Assembly: GCF_023074185.1 (NCBI RefSeq)
Contig: NZ_JADPKY010000146.1
Location: forward strand, 18,485 to 82,484
Length of the DNA: 64,000 bases
From: Bradyrhizobium sp. 132
GTDB lineage: Bacteria > Pseudomonadota > Alphaproteobacteria > Rhizobiales > Xanthobacteraceae
Reading direction: 5' to 3'
The number at the start of each line of letters is the position of its first letter. Position 1 is the stretch's first letter. The position numbers and the translations under genes are program-made. Positions 34,476-43,711 of this stretch are shown one piece after another. The notes below the pieces were generated by a model. It did not search any database, had not been told where the DNA came from, and saw only the letters and a list, made by a program, of their open reading frames with translations.

Positions 34476-34818
34476 GGGATGGCGCACTACCGAGCTTACC
34501 TTTTGGATCACGACCGCCACGTTATAAGCGTTGCCAATTTGCATTGTGCCGACGAGCAGGAAGCACGGGAACGTGTTCAGGAGCTAGTTGATGCCAACGA
34601 CATCGAGCTGTGGCAGCTTGATCGGCGCATTGCGGTGTTTGAGGCCCCCAGAAGCAGAACCTCGCAGGCGGCGGCAGAGGAAAGCGTTCAGGGGCCGCAA
34701 CCTCCTAGAATGAAACCTAGGTAAAAGGCTGCGACCAAAATAGGTGCACAACTCAGTTGAGCGCGAGGATGGCGGTTCGGCTGGTAGTGATGCTGTCACC
34801 GGGGCGTCCGACCTTACG
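34476..34818 (+). repeat. Segmental duplication, copy B
   Basis: This is the second copy of the segment at 30141-30480, in the same orientation 4.3 kb away. Confidence 0.85.
34479..34724 (+). CDS. Small hypothetical protein of the HYRAYLLD type, copy B
   Basis: 81 residues: MAHYRAYLLDHDRHVISVAN, then DEQEARERVQELVDANDIEL and WQLDRRIAVFEAP. It differs from copy A at 30144 by few residues and keeps the same tail, so the duplication is recent or both copies are under selection. A G-rich ribosome binding site (GAGGGGG) precedes the ATG. Confidence 0.75.
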   Translation: MAHYRAYLLDHDRHVISVANLHCADEQEARERVQELVDANDIELWQLDRRIAVFEAPRSRTSQAAAEESVQGPQPPRMKPR

Positions 34819-35023
34819 CGACCTCGATCATTCGCTCCTTGCTGGCCCGCAGGCTGCGGAGGTAATAGCCTCGCGCGTGAACCGCTGATTTGATTTCGTC
34901 GCTGACCTTGAGAACTCGTTTCCTGCTCTTGCGCCACTTGTGTGCAGAGTAAAGCGCAGGTACGGCACAGCCTGTACTTAGAACGAGGAAGTCGCGCTTG
35001 TCATTGCGATAGACATCATACAC
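34814..35023 (-). CDS. Small basic hypothetical protein, GTG start
   Basis: 69 residues from the GTG at 35023: YDVYRNDKRDFLVLSTGCAV, then HKWRKSRKRVLKVSDEIKSA and YYLRSLRASKERMIEVA. It is basic and soluble. GGCGGGGG lies upstream. I recall similar short Bradyrhizobium proteins; the function is unknown. Confidence 0.6.
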   Translation of the reverse strand: MYDVYRNDKRDFLVLSTGCAVPALYSAHKWRKSRKRVLKVSDEIKSAVHARGYYLRSLRASKERMIEVA

Positions 35024-35216
35024 CGTTCGCCCCCGCCTAATTGTTTTGAACTAAGAATGAAATATGTTTCGTCGTCTCAATCAAAGAGATTAGTACCTCG
35101 AATGGCTGTGCGGGTTGTAAATGTGCAACGCCTCGAGACTTTTGCTTCACCTCGTTCCGGAATTGGAACGAACTGAAGCAGGTCCGGACCACCGCCAAGT
35201 TAGGTATGCTGCGCAG

Positions 35217-36614
35217 TTAGTTCAGCGAGGCCGTGAGCGGCACGAGACAGCGGTTCTCTGGCGTTCGCCACCTCGCCGTGCGGCGATGACGCATTGTCTG
35301 CGACGCGAAACACCCAGTGGGTTTGCCTATTCGCGAACCGGCAATCGATGACGGGATTCTGGCCGCCGGCCCATCCGAACTCGCGCAATCCTCGGCGAAA
35401 TGCCTCCAGGGGGCGCCAGTCAACGGTGCCCCAGGGTCCGGCTGGGCGCGCACGCCCACAGGCAGTGCAGCGGTCGGCTGCAGCCTGGGCGTGGTCTTGA
35501 CCAAGTTCAGCATCGTCGCCGCCACGATCATCATGAGGATCCCACCAACGCTGAGCGTGATCTGCATCGCGAGCCCTTCCGATACGTCGAGCAGCGCCAG
35601 CAGGCTAGCGAGCGTCAGCAGAACGCCGAGGCAAAAGATTGGCAACGAGTGCTTGCCACAGAGGATGGCGCCACGCATCGCCGGAGTCGTCAATGCTTGC
35701 CGATTGGGCGGCACGAACCACACCGCAACAACCGCAAGAGCCAAGAAATGCAATAGACGCAACGGATCGAGATTGGATTTGTCTAGCGGGTAAGCCAATT
35801 TGGTTAGGCCCTGCGGGATTAACGCTTCCAGCGGCTTGATTCTCCAGCTCAACGCGATGACAAGGCTGAAGACCAGATAGAGAGCGGCAGGCACAAGGGC
35901 CTTGCGAGACGTTAGCCAGGGGCGCACGCTTTCGCCCTCAATTACCATCCAGGCGCCAAGGACCGCCAGTAGCTGCCAGGCCAGTGGATTGAAAGCCCAG
36001 TGGCCGTTCGGCCACGCCGGCATGGACCAGCCGAACATATGCACCAGCGCATAAAGCGCCAGCGAGGCGCCAAGCGTCGCGTTCGGCATTCGGAGCAGCA
36101 ACCACAGCAAAGGCGCGAAAAAGAGGTGGAGGAGCACGAAGATCGGCAATACGTCGGTATTGACCGGACGGTATTGCAGGATCGCTGCGTGCGCGAGCGC
36201 CGAGCCCGGCTGGTCCAACAGAATGCGCGTATTGCTCACGTCAGCAAGACGGTCCCCGCCTGCGAGGTGAACCAAGATGGCGCAGGCGAGCGTGAGCAGC
36301 AGAAACGCGACATAGATGTCCCAACTTCGCCGCAGTGTCCGGCGGATCACGCTGGTCCACCCCTCGCAGCTCCGTACCTTGCCATAGGCCAGCGCGCAGG
36401 TGACGCCCGAGACGAACATGAACACTTCCGCGGCATCGCTGAAGCCGTAGTTCCGTAGCGTCAGCCAACTTCCAATATTATTGGGGACATGGTCAAGAAA
36501 GATGCACCAGAGCGCGATGCCGCGGCAGGCATCAATGCGCAGGTCGCGGCCGTTGACTTTCAGCTCCGGCAGAGCGCCTGCAAATGGCTTTGGGGATGCG
36601 GTCCGATCCTGCAT
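35217..36614 (-). CDS. opgC: OpgC-family membrane protein
   Basis: 465 residues from the ATG at 36614 (GAGG seven bases upstream). About ten membrane segments follow the family start (RDLRIDACRGIALWCIFLDH, then AAEVFMFVSGVTCALAYGK). OpgC proteins are inner-membrane acyltransferases that add succinyl groups to periplasmic glucans. The last 75 residues after LQPTAALPVG are polar, arginine-rich and unlike the rest, so the original stop may have been lost. The GH17 gene at 47112 may act on the same glucans, though it is not adjacent. Confidence 0.85.
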   Translation of the reverse strand: MQDRTASPKPFAGALPELKVNGRDLRIDACRGIALWCIFLDHVPNNIGSWLTLRNYGFSDAAEVFMFVSGVTCALAYGKVRSCEGWTSVIRRTLRRSWDIYVAFLLLTLACAILVHLAGGDRLADVSNTRILLDQPGSALAHAAILQYRPVNTDVLPIFVLLHLFFAPLLWLLLRMPNATLGASLALYALVHMFGWSMPAWPNGHWAFNPLAWQLLAVLGAWMVIEGESVRPWLTSRKALVPAALYLVFSLVIALSWRIKPLEALIPQGLTKLAYPLDKSNLDPLRLLHFLALAVVAVWFVPPNRQALTTPAMRGAILCGKHSLPIFCLGVLLTLASLLALLDVSEGLAMQITLSVGGILMMIVAATMLNLVKTTPRLQPTAALPVGVRAQPDPGAPLTGAPWRHFAEDCASSDGPAARIPSSIAGSRIGKPTGCFASQTMRHRRTARWRTPENRCLVPLTASLN

Positions 36615-37113
36615 TGGCTTGCCTCGTCCAGGGTGCGCGCACGCTTCGAGAGGAACGATCGAGAGGAGCCGAATGTGACAAAAAAGCACGCTGCGGGAGT
36701 CTGACAGCGCCGCAGTCCAGAGTTGCTCCACACCGACCCGGCCACGACAGCAATTGCGACAATGATCGTATGGCCGCTCTGCGCACAACCTTCTGGTGGA
36801 GAGGCTGACCGTCGTCATCATCGTGCAAGCGCCGCAACCCTGTAAATCGGCCGGAGGTCGGTACAGAGAGGTGCCTAGGTCCTATGACCAAGGTACCGTC
36901 CGTCCTGCCGTCTTGGCCTCGGTCAGACACATGATGAGCAATTCATCGCTCGCATGGACCAGGGGCCAGCGAGCTCCGCGCTTCACGTAGTCCGCTCCCT
37001 TCTTACCTGACCGCGAACCGCTGGCCAGACCCGAGATGGAAGATGGACGATTTCGAAGGTGGGTGTATGATTTTCTATTGATCTCCGGGCGGTCAGAAGA
37101 CGGAGAGCTTTTT
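36615..37113. other. Stretch between divergent genes without a supported gene
   Basis: This 499-bp region separates the leftward opgC and rightward response regulator gene, so both promoters must lie here. No sigma or regulator site is convincing. Confidence 0.35.
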
Positions 37114-37776
37114 ATGAAGGTGCTTGTTGTTGACGATCACACATTGATTCGGGCCGCGTTGCACGCTGTCCTGAAGCAACTAAAGCGAGAAGCCGTCATA
37201 TTCGAAGCTTCGAGCGGCCGAGAGGCCATGCACATCGTCGAGGAGCATCCCGACATCAGCCTCATTTTGCTTGATATCAATTTGCCCGATCGCGACGGCT
37301 TCTCTGTCCTTTGCGAACTGCGCGATCGCTATGCAAGGACTGCTGTCGTCATTCTCTCGTCCTCCGATGATCAAGACACGGTCAGGCGCGCTTTCAAACT
37401 CGGCGCGCTGGGTTTCATTCCGAAAACCACGGAACGCGAGGTGATGCTCAACGCTATTGAGTTGGTGTTCTCCGGCGGAGTTTACATCCCGTTGGAGATA
37501 CTGGAGAAGACAGCGGGCCCACGGCATGCAAACAAGCCAGTGGCGCCCGACTCGCTCAAGGGGCTCGGGTTGACCGATCGGCAGATTGAAGTACTTGCGC
37601 TCCTGATGAAGGGAAAGAGCAACAAGGTCATTGCCAGGATGCTCAATATGGCAGTGCCTACAGTGAAGAATCACATCACGGTCGTTCTCAAGGCGCTCGG
37701 CGTCGCGACGCGCACCGAGGCCGTCATAAAGGTCGGAAAAATGGGCTGGGAGTGGCCGCCGAAATCTGGATCATGA
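37114..37776 (+). CDS. NarL/FixJ-type response regulator, convergent with a hybrid kinase
   Basis: 220 residues from the ATG at 37114 (CGGAGAG upstream). The receiver is intact: VLVVDDHTLIRAAL, the phosphoacceptor Asp in LILLDINLPDRDGF, and the Lys in GFIPKTTEREV. The LuxR-type HTH reads LTDRQIEVLALLMKGKSNKV followed by PTVKNHITVVLKALG. The stop codon shares bases with the stop of the kinase on the other strand (TCATGA at 37771-37776). The pair probably forms one signalling system. Confidence 0.9.
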   Translation: MKVLVVDDHTLIRAALHAVLKQLKREAVIFEASSGREAMHIVEEHPDISLILLDINLPDRDGFSVLCELRDRYARTAVVILSSSDDQDTVRRAFKLGALGFIPKTTEREVMLNAIELVFSGGVYIPLEILEKTAGPRHANKPVAPDSLKGLGLTDRQIEVLALLMKGKSNKVIARMLNMAVPTVKNHITVVLKALGVATRTEAVIKVGKMGWEWPPKSGS

Positions 37777-39891
37777 AACTGCCCCAGCGTCTCTCCCACC
37801 AGCGTGATCCCTAAACAGCTTGTGCATGACAGCGCGGAGCTGCATTGGGTCGACCGGCTTATGCAGCAAAACGTATCCTCTATCCTTAGCGTCCCGCAAT
37901 GGTTCAGCTGCTGTATCGCCGCTGATGAGAATGGCAGGAATTGACGAGCCAAACGCAGCATTTATTTGTTCAATTGCCCTGATTCCGGTCTTCCCGCGTG
38001 CGAGATGATAGTCCGAGATTATGAGGTCGGGGCGTTGTTCGCGCTCAGCAAGTCGGACCAGTGCGGCTTCGTCGGATCCGGCCGCAAGAACCGAACATCC
38101 CCATTTGCTGAGCAATCCGCCCGTTCCCTCCTGCACGATTGGAGTATCGGCAATAACAAGAACTGCCTTGCCGTCGACTGCAAAAGCACCGGTGTTTGGT
38201 AAGTCGGCGGGCGCTGCGGCCTTGACGCATTCGTCGACCTTTGGAACCAGGATCGTGAATCGCGAACCGCGACCGACAGCCGAAGCGAGCTCGATTGGAT
38301 GGTTGAGAAGCAAGCGAAGCCTGTCGACAATGGCAAGGCCGAGCCCCAGTCCGCCGGTCCGGTTCTGCTCCGGAGCAGGAACTTGAAAAAACTCGCCAAA
38401 GATATTTTGCTTTTGATCCTCGGGAATGCCGGGACCGGTATCGTATACTTCGATGCGCAGCATTTCACCGCGCCGACGGCATCCGACCAGGATCCCGCCC
38501 TGCAACGTATAGCGTACAGCGTTGGATACCAGATTCAGGAGTATGCGTTCGAGCAGCATGGCGTCGCTCCGTACCCAGGCGTCACTTGGCCAGACGCGTA
38601 AGCGCAAGCCTTTTTCACGCGTCGCCTGATCAAACGCCGTCTCGCTTTTTTGCAACAGGCGCCCGATCGGGAATTCGCTAATGTTGGGGGTAAGCATCCC
38701 GGCATCGATTCTCGAAATGTCCAACAGCGAATTGAACATTTCATCCATTTCCTTGCGCGTTGCGTCGACCCGCTCGATCGTCCTTGCCCTCTCCCCCGGT
38801 TCGAGCGGCGTGCGCAGTTGGGCAACAAACAGCCCTAATGCATGTAACGGTTGCCGCAAGTCATGGCTTGCCATGGCAAAAAAGCGTGATTTTGCTGCAC
38901 TGGCGAGCTCCAGCTCTTGCGTCCGCTCTGTGACCTTCCGCTCGAGTTCGACGCGCGCGCGGCGCAGCCGCTCCTCCGCTTTCTTGCGCACCTCGACATC
39001 GGCGCTCAGCAACAAGCTTGGAACGGTAATGCTGATCAAGAACATCAACACCAGCAGGAACGATGCGTTAAGGTCCGTAGTTGTGAACGGGCCGCCGCCC
39101 GTGAGCGTGCCCCAGATCGTGATGCCCGCAAGCACCAGGGCGACAGTCGCGGTATCGCGTGGACCGCGGCGCAGCGCCGCCCACAACATTGGCAAGATCG
39201 CGAGGAAACCCAGTGGATCTCGGCCGGGCGTTTGCTCGATCAAAGGGCTGAAAGCAATGAGTCCAACAACCGCCGCTGTCGTGAGGACGCCGACCGTCTC
39301 CAGAAGCGCATGGCGTTCGAAGTGATGATAGCGGCTTGATGCCCAAAGCACGATAACAGGAGCAATGACCAGTGCGCCTGTCACATCTCCCAGCCACCAG
39401 GTGATCCACGCATCGGCGAAACTCTTCTGTTCGATGTACCCGAAGATTGTCAGACTCGTCAGTCCAATGCTGGCACTGATCGGTGTCGCGATCACGACGC
39501 AAATCAGAACAAACTTTGCAACGGAATCGGGGCTTGAAAACGTGTTACACCCACCCGACCACCGATTAATGAGATAAGCGCCTACAACCGCTTCAAGAGC
39601 ATTACCGGCCGCAATCGCGATTGCGGTAGCAACCGAGCCTGCCGTCGTCGCATTTGCGATCAACGCCGCCGCAAAAATTGCTGGCCAGGTCCAATATCCC
39701 CGCAACAGCACCGCCGCCAGCGCGACACCCGTCGGTGGCCAAATTGGCGTTGTACTGGGATGAATGGACGCGAGAGCAAGCCCGCCTTTAGCCAAGACGA
39801 GATAGATGGCTCCGATCGCGACCAAACTACCGATGTAGCTGACGCCTCTGCTAGAGTTTGTCTCGGAGGCTAATGATCGAGGATTGGACAT
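37771..39891 (-). CDS. MASE1 hybrid sensor histidine kinase with C-terminal receiver
   Basis: 706 residues. The N-terminal half (about 20-310) is a MASE1 membrane sensor (STTPIWPPTGVALAAVLLRG). A coiled coil (RRARVELERKVTERTQELEL) leads to the kinase: H box FFAMASHDLRQPLHALGLF, N box ILLNLVSNAVRYT, G1 DTGPGIPEDQ, G2 GGLGLGLAIVDRL. A receiver ends the protein, with the Asp in DLIISDYHLARGK and the Lys in YVLLHKPVDP. AGGA lies eight bases before the ATG. It converges on the response regulator at 37114, its likely partner. Confidence 0.92.
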   Translation of the reverse strand: MSNPRSLASETNSSRGVSYIGSLVAIGAIYLVLAKGGLALASIHPSTTPIWPPTGVALAAVLLRGYWTWPAIFAAALIANATTAGSVATAIAIAAGNALEAVVGAYLINRWSGGCNTFSSPDSVAKFVLICVVIATPISASIGLTSLTIFGYIEQKSFADAWITWWLGDVTGALVIAPVIVLWASSRYHHFERHALLETVGVLTTAAVVGLIAFSPLIEQTPGRDPLGFLAILPMLWAALRRGPRDTATVALVLAGITIWGTLTGGGPFTTTDLNASFLLVLMFLISITVPSLLLSADVEVRKKAEERLRRARVELERKVTERTQELELASAAKSRFFAMASHDLRQPLHALGLFVAQLRTPLEPGERARTIERVDATRKEMDEMFNSLLDISRIDAGMLTPNISEFPIGRLLQKSETAFDQATREKGLRLRVWPSDAWVRSDAMLLERILLNLVSNAVRYTLQGGILVGCRRRGEMLRIEVYDTGPGIPEDQKQNIFGEFFQVPAPEQNRTGGLGLGLAIVDRLRLLLNHPIELASAVGRGSRFTILVPKVDECVKAAAPADLPNTGAFAVDGKAVLVIADTPIVQEGTGGLLSKWGCSVLAAGSDEAALVRLAEREQRPDLIISDYHLARGKTGIRAIEQINAAFGSSIPAILISGDTAAEPLRDAKDRGYVLLHKPVDPMQLRAVMHKLFRDHAGGRDAGAVS

Positions 39892-40050
39892 CGTCGACGT
39901 CCTGGACCAGGCAATTGGTTCGTCTATCGAAACTTTGATCTCTGCATCTAAGAGCGCTAGATACGGCAGATGCGCTCAGATCAAATTGATCACAGCAGTC
40001 TTCTGGCGGACTAAGCGACGGCGCGTGCGATGGAGCTGGCCGCTTACTGT

Positions 40051-40260
40051 TCAATTCCCGCGGATCGCCTCAGAACCAGTGAGACGAACCGGGCGCCGTT
40101 GCATCCCGAGGAATTCGCGCCGTCTCGTGTTCACCCCGAGCTTTGGGGGGATGCATCGTACGACGAAGATAGGCGCTCCGAAAGGCCGGATTTGGACCCG
40201 GACTAGGTCGCCGTATGCGACAAAGGCCCATCTCTCGTTGGAGTCTCGGGACTGAACCAC
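40051..40260 (-). CDS. Possible small protein, GTG start
   Basis: 69 residues reading RWAFVAYGDLVRVQIRPFGA and PIFVVRCIPPKLGVNTRRRE. The composition is plausible, but there is no strong ribosome binding site. It begins 7 bp after the next minus-strand gene (40268-40537), so the two could be an operon. Confidence 0.35.
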   Translation of the reverse strand: MVQSRDSNERWAFVAYGDLVRVQIRPFGAPIFVVRCIPPKLGVNTRRREFLGMQRRPVRLTGSEAIRGN

Positions 40261-40267
40261 TTACACG

Positions 40268-40537
40268 TTAGCCTGCTGCGGCGTGACGAGGAGGCGGAAG
40301 CTTCGCCCCGGAAACAGAAGCATCTCCATGATCGATGAGGCGACGAGTCCGTTCGTCGGCCGTGGCGTTTGCGATGGCCGGTGCAATTCTCCTTTGATCG
40401 AACAACCGTAAGGAAGCCAGTGCTAGTGCCGTGATCGAGTGACCTCGTTCGACGACTTGCACGGCAGACATTTTGAAGCGCTGCGTCCTTTCGCGTTCGA
40501 ATACATCGTCGGGCCGCTCGCATATTCGATCAATCAT
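40268..40537 (-). CDS. Small hypothetical protein
   Basis: 89 residues: DVFERERTQRFKMSAVQVVE, then RGHSITALALASLRLFDQRR and a polar tail. The middle looks like two helices. An internal start at the Met of KMSAVQ is possible. No family is recognised. Confidence 0.5.
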   Translation of the reverse strand: MIDRICERPDDVFERERTQRFKMSAVQVVERGHSITALALASLRLFDQRRIAPAIANATADERTRRLIDHGDASVSGAKLPPPRHAAAG

Positions 40538-40708
40538 TCCGGCACAAATGACGGAAGGTTGGAAGCCGCCTCATGAACTGAGGTGACGTGGTCCTGTTCG
40601 AGCGCCTGCTGAACGCCGCACGCACTAAAGGAGTATCGCATCATCGCTCGGTGGACCGCCTCGACCGCGCTCCACAATGTTGCATGTCTGCGGGCTGCCT
40701 CGCTCAGA

Positions 40709-41332
40709 CTACAAACCCAATTTTACCCGGCTGGGAACGCGTTTGGAAGAAACTGTTGTTCTTCGCTCGATCTGCGCTTTTGCGTCCAGCACTTTATCAC
40801 CGGCTCCCGCGGCGCGCGCCCGGCTGACCTGGTCCGATGTGCTGGCGCCCTTCCCGCGCGTTCCGATCGGCAGACCATTTCCTTCGGCCCGCGCTGCGGG
40901 CGAAGAATTGTTTCGAGTGGACAAGGCGCCGCCGACTGGTTGGTCCTCATTGCTCGTGCCCGTCCCGATCGCGCCGATCGGCAGACCATTCTGAGCGTGA
41001 CCAGCCCCGGCATTTCTTGCGGCCTGGGCGGCGGACCGCGACCGTACCGGCGCTGCGGGCTGAACGTTCGGATTGTCCGGCTCGGCGTTGATGCCTGGAT
41101 TTCGGCCGGTGGCAGTATCTTTCGTCCCCATTCCTGGGGACGCTGATTGACCAGTGTTGCCTGCACCCGTTCCCATTCCAGAAGATGCAGACGGACCAGC
41201 GCTGGCGCTACTCGCGCCCGTCCCGGTGCCTGCGCCTGCGGACCCGGCGTTTGCGCCGCCGGCTTGCGCCAGGATCAACAGAGATGAGCTTGCGACGATG
41301 GTGGCGATTATCAAAGGCTTGGCGTGGGGCAT
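40709..41332 (-). CDS. Exported low-complexity protein
   Basis: 207 residues. A signal peptide (PLIIATIVASSSLLILAQAG) precedes a Gly-Ala-Ser-rich region (AGTGTGASSASAGPSASSGM). A motif is repeated twice later (NGLPIGAIGTGTS and NGLPIGTRGKGAS), and the end is basic. AAGGAG lies eight bases before the ATG at 41332. It is probably disordered in the periplasm or at the surface. The function is unknown. Confidence 0.7.
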   Translation of the reverse strand: MPHAKPLIIATIVASSSLLILAQAGGANAGSAGAGTGTGASSASAGPSASSGMGTGAGNTGQSASPGMGTKDTATGRNPGINAEPDNPNVQPAAPVRSRSAAQAARNAGAGHAQNGLPIGAIGTGTSNEDQPVGGALSTRNNSSPAARAEGNGLPIGTRGKGASTSDQVSRARAAGAGDKVLDAKAQIERRTTVSSKRVPSRVKLGL

Positions 41333-41719
41333 CTGACGATCTCCTTAGCCATACCTCTATTAACCACGACGCCGCAACGCGGTTCCTGCCTTCTGCGGCA
41401 CAAGAACACCGCTGCCGTTGCGCTTGTCGATTGGACCAGTTCGTCGAAACGCCCGGTCAAGCCTTCTGCCCTAAGCGGTCCAGCGTGACGCCAATGGCCG
41501 TCGAGTCCTCAATGGTCTCTTCTTCGTCTTGCGATCAATGCACCCGACTTGCCGGACGAGCGTCAGTCCTGCACGATTTGCTAAAATCGCTTGGTTCGCT
41601 CGCAAGGAGCCGGCGTTTGGGACAGGACCGTGAACGCCCGCCGCCGCGGAGATGAGCGGCCGCCCGGACTGCAGTCCACGGCGGACCACCGCTGTCCCAT
41701 CCAACTCGCTGTCCGCATC
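41333..41719. other. Stretch without a supported gene
   Basis: No frame here has convincing start signals. Nothing else is seen. Confidence 0.35.
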
Positions 41720-41956
41720 TCAGCCGCGCTTCCGCTGAGAGGTTGGTTTAAACTCCACGACCTCGTGCTGGTCGCACGGATTCGATGGCTCATTTCGCTT
41801 CACGATTTGCTCAAGCTCGAGCGCTTCGATGGCGAGTTTATCCGCCAAGCGCTTAAACAGCTCGCACTTTTCTGTGTCCGTCGCCTGCTGACTCATCAGC
41901 GCAAAGTCTCTGGCGTCAGCGCGGACCTTTTCCAAACGTCGTCGGAGGTCCTTCAT
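41720..41956 (-). CDS. Small coiled-coil hypothetical protein
   Basis: 78 residues from the ATG at 41956: MKDLRRRLEKVRADARDFAL, then DTEKCELFKRLADKLAIEAL and ELEQIVKRNEP. It is a long charged helix with heptad-like spacing. The role is unknown. The frame is open to 41998, but the internal Met fits the protein-like part better. Confidence 0.6.
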   Translation of the reverse strand: MKDLRRRLEKVRADARDFALMSQQATDTEKCELFKRLADKLAIEALELEQIVKRNEPSNPCDQHEVVEFKPTSQRKRG

Positions 41957-42707
41957 GTGTGCCGGCTCAGCTTCTAAACTTATCCTCGGCCCGAACAATC
42001 AGTTTGCTTGTTCGGATCACGCGGGAGTCAACTAACGAAACAGGGTATTGGTTCTTTGCGAACTGCCAAATTGGCCGCTTATTCTAGCCACGACGGCTCC
42101 CGGGCTGAGGCATCCCTGTTCGGCACTCGCCGGATGATGCATAGAACTAGCATACCTGAAGGGGCATGAATGTTCGAAAGCGCACAGACGCGAGTGTTGC
42201 GCCGGACTAGGCTGCGAGCGATCCTAGACGCTCGCGAAGCGCTCGGGGCCCAACGGCCTCGGGGGATGCCAATGTGCTGGCTGCGGTGAAGCGGCTCCGT
42301 CCGCGAACGCAGTGTTGCTGGCTGCGTGCCGGGTATGAGGCACGAGTAACCTCGGCAGATTTTAGATCAAACGACGGTCGTTCTCGTGCGTACTTTCCTT
42401 CTCATTGTGGGAAAATATGACTACTGGTGAACGTTCTGTTCGTTGTAGTTGTCCTGCCCTCGCGCAGAACGGCACCTGCTCGGCGAGCAGGAACTCCGTC
42501 TCTGGTGACGATCAACACGATGGCCCGTCGATCGGACGATCACGACCCACCATTTCTGCGGCGCGGGATGACGCCGGTTGCAATCAGAGTTCTTTCGTCG
42601 TCCTCCCCCTTCCAGTCCTTCGAGCGTGGAATGCGGTTAGGCGGCACTTCAGAGGGCACCACGACTAGACGCGGGCCATCGCGCGCTTGAGAGTCTTGTG
42701 GATGTCT
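41957..42707. other. 751-bp stretch without a supported gene
   Basis: Short overlapping frames on the plus strand around 42405-42690 have shadow-like composition. No repeats or boxes are seen. Confidence 0.35.
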
Positions 42708-42809
42708 TCACCGCGCCGCGGGCCCTCCGAGCGATTCAGCGAGAACCATCAGCCAGATCGCCAGCGCGCTCGCTATGGCGATTCCTCCAAGCATGGTTAT
42801 GAGCCGCAT
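42708..42809 (-). CDS. 33-residue single-span membrane peptide
   Basis: The peptide reads MRLITMLGGIAIASALAIWL and ends LAESLGGPAAR. It is one membrane helix with a short polar end. The ribosome binding site is not obvious, which lowers confidence. Confidence 0.4.
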   Translation of the reverse strand: MRLITMLGGIAIASALAIWLMVLAESLGGPAAR

Positions 42810-42890
42810 TTGAACGATGATGTGAAAAGTTCAGAGCCTCAGGGGGTAACAGCCGGCGTCAGCATTCCCATTTCAAACCGCAATCGGCGC

Positions 42891-43232
42891 TCAATTTGTC
42901 TGCCGCTTTTGGGCTGAAGCCCGCTCGATCAGGAAATCGTCCAAATCTCGGCCGCCTCGAAGCTTCGGCCGCAGCCATCGAGGTAGCCTGCCGCGACCCG
43001 ACCATGTCTCCGCTGGGTTCTTCGGATTGCGATATTTGGGACGGACGGGCGGGTATGGACGGCGGCGCTTACGATTGAGCCGTGTGGCCTCATTGGCCAG
43101 TCCGATCCTGTGAAGCCTTTCCTCCAGATGTGCTTTTTGCACCAACATTTTCTGAGTGAGTTTGGCGGCGACCTCTTGGTGAAATATCCAGAGCTCGTCA
43201 ACGGAGAGCGAATTGAAATGCGCGGTGGTCAT
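42891..43232 (-). CDS. H-NS family DNA-binding protein
   Basis: 113 residues from the ATG at 43232 with GGAG upstream. The N-terminal helix should oligomerise (LWIFHQEVAAKLTQKMLVQK). The C-terminal DNA-binding core carries the H-NS signature (KYRNPKNPAETWSGRGRLPR, then WLRPKLRGGRDLDDFLI). Such proteins silence AT-rich, often foreign, DNA. It lies in the accessory half of the window, where mobile-element remains are common. Upstream residues in the open frame to 43355 look random. Confidence 0.9.
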   Translation of the reverse strand: MTTAHFNSLSVDELWIFHQEVAAKLTQKMLVQKAHLEERLHRIGLANEATRLNRKRRRPYPPVRPKYRNPKNPAETWSGRGRLPRWLRPKLRGGRDLDDFLIERASAQKRQTN

Positions 43233-43711
43233 GGCTCCATCCGAATCTTGGGCAGAAGGCCCACGCAGACGAGTCGGGAATCCGGGAGCAGACAAGCCGT
43301 CAATTAAATAATGATCGTGCAATCCACGTTTAAATGGGAGGGCAGAATGGCGCAACAGTGGTAATATCGTGGCGGAGTATTTAATTGCTGCGAGGGGTAT
43401 CCACGTATCGTGACATCCACAAACTCACCCCTCGGCGAGAAGCGATTTCGTGTTCGGGGACCAGCGCAACGATGGCGATCGACCGGGCGGCGGCGGCGCG
43501 GATCGCGGGCGGCAGCGAGGCCCGGCGCAACTCAGGTGGCTCGATGAATCGATCGCGCTGCCTCGTGTTGCAACCCCGGAGTACTGGGCCGGCATATTAA
43601 TCAGGCGGCCAAGAGTACAATTAATTCGTCGCGCTGCCCGATTTAAGCCGCATGGGAGCCGTTGTCGCCGCTGAGGCTCGAGCGGGGGTGGGGCGAACCC
43701 GGGAGTTTTCG
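43233..43711. other. Stretch without a supported gene
   Basis: This contains the promoters of the divergent H-NS and 43712 genes. A short AT-richer segment lies around 43300-43390. No site is clear. Confidence 0.35.
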
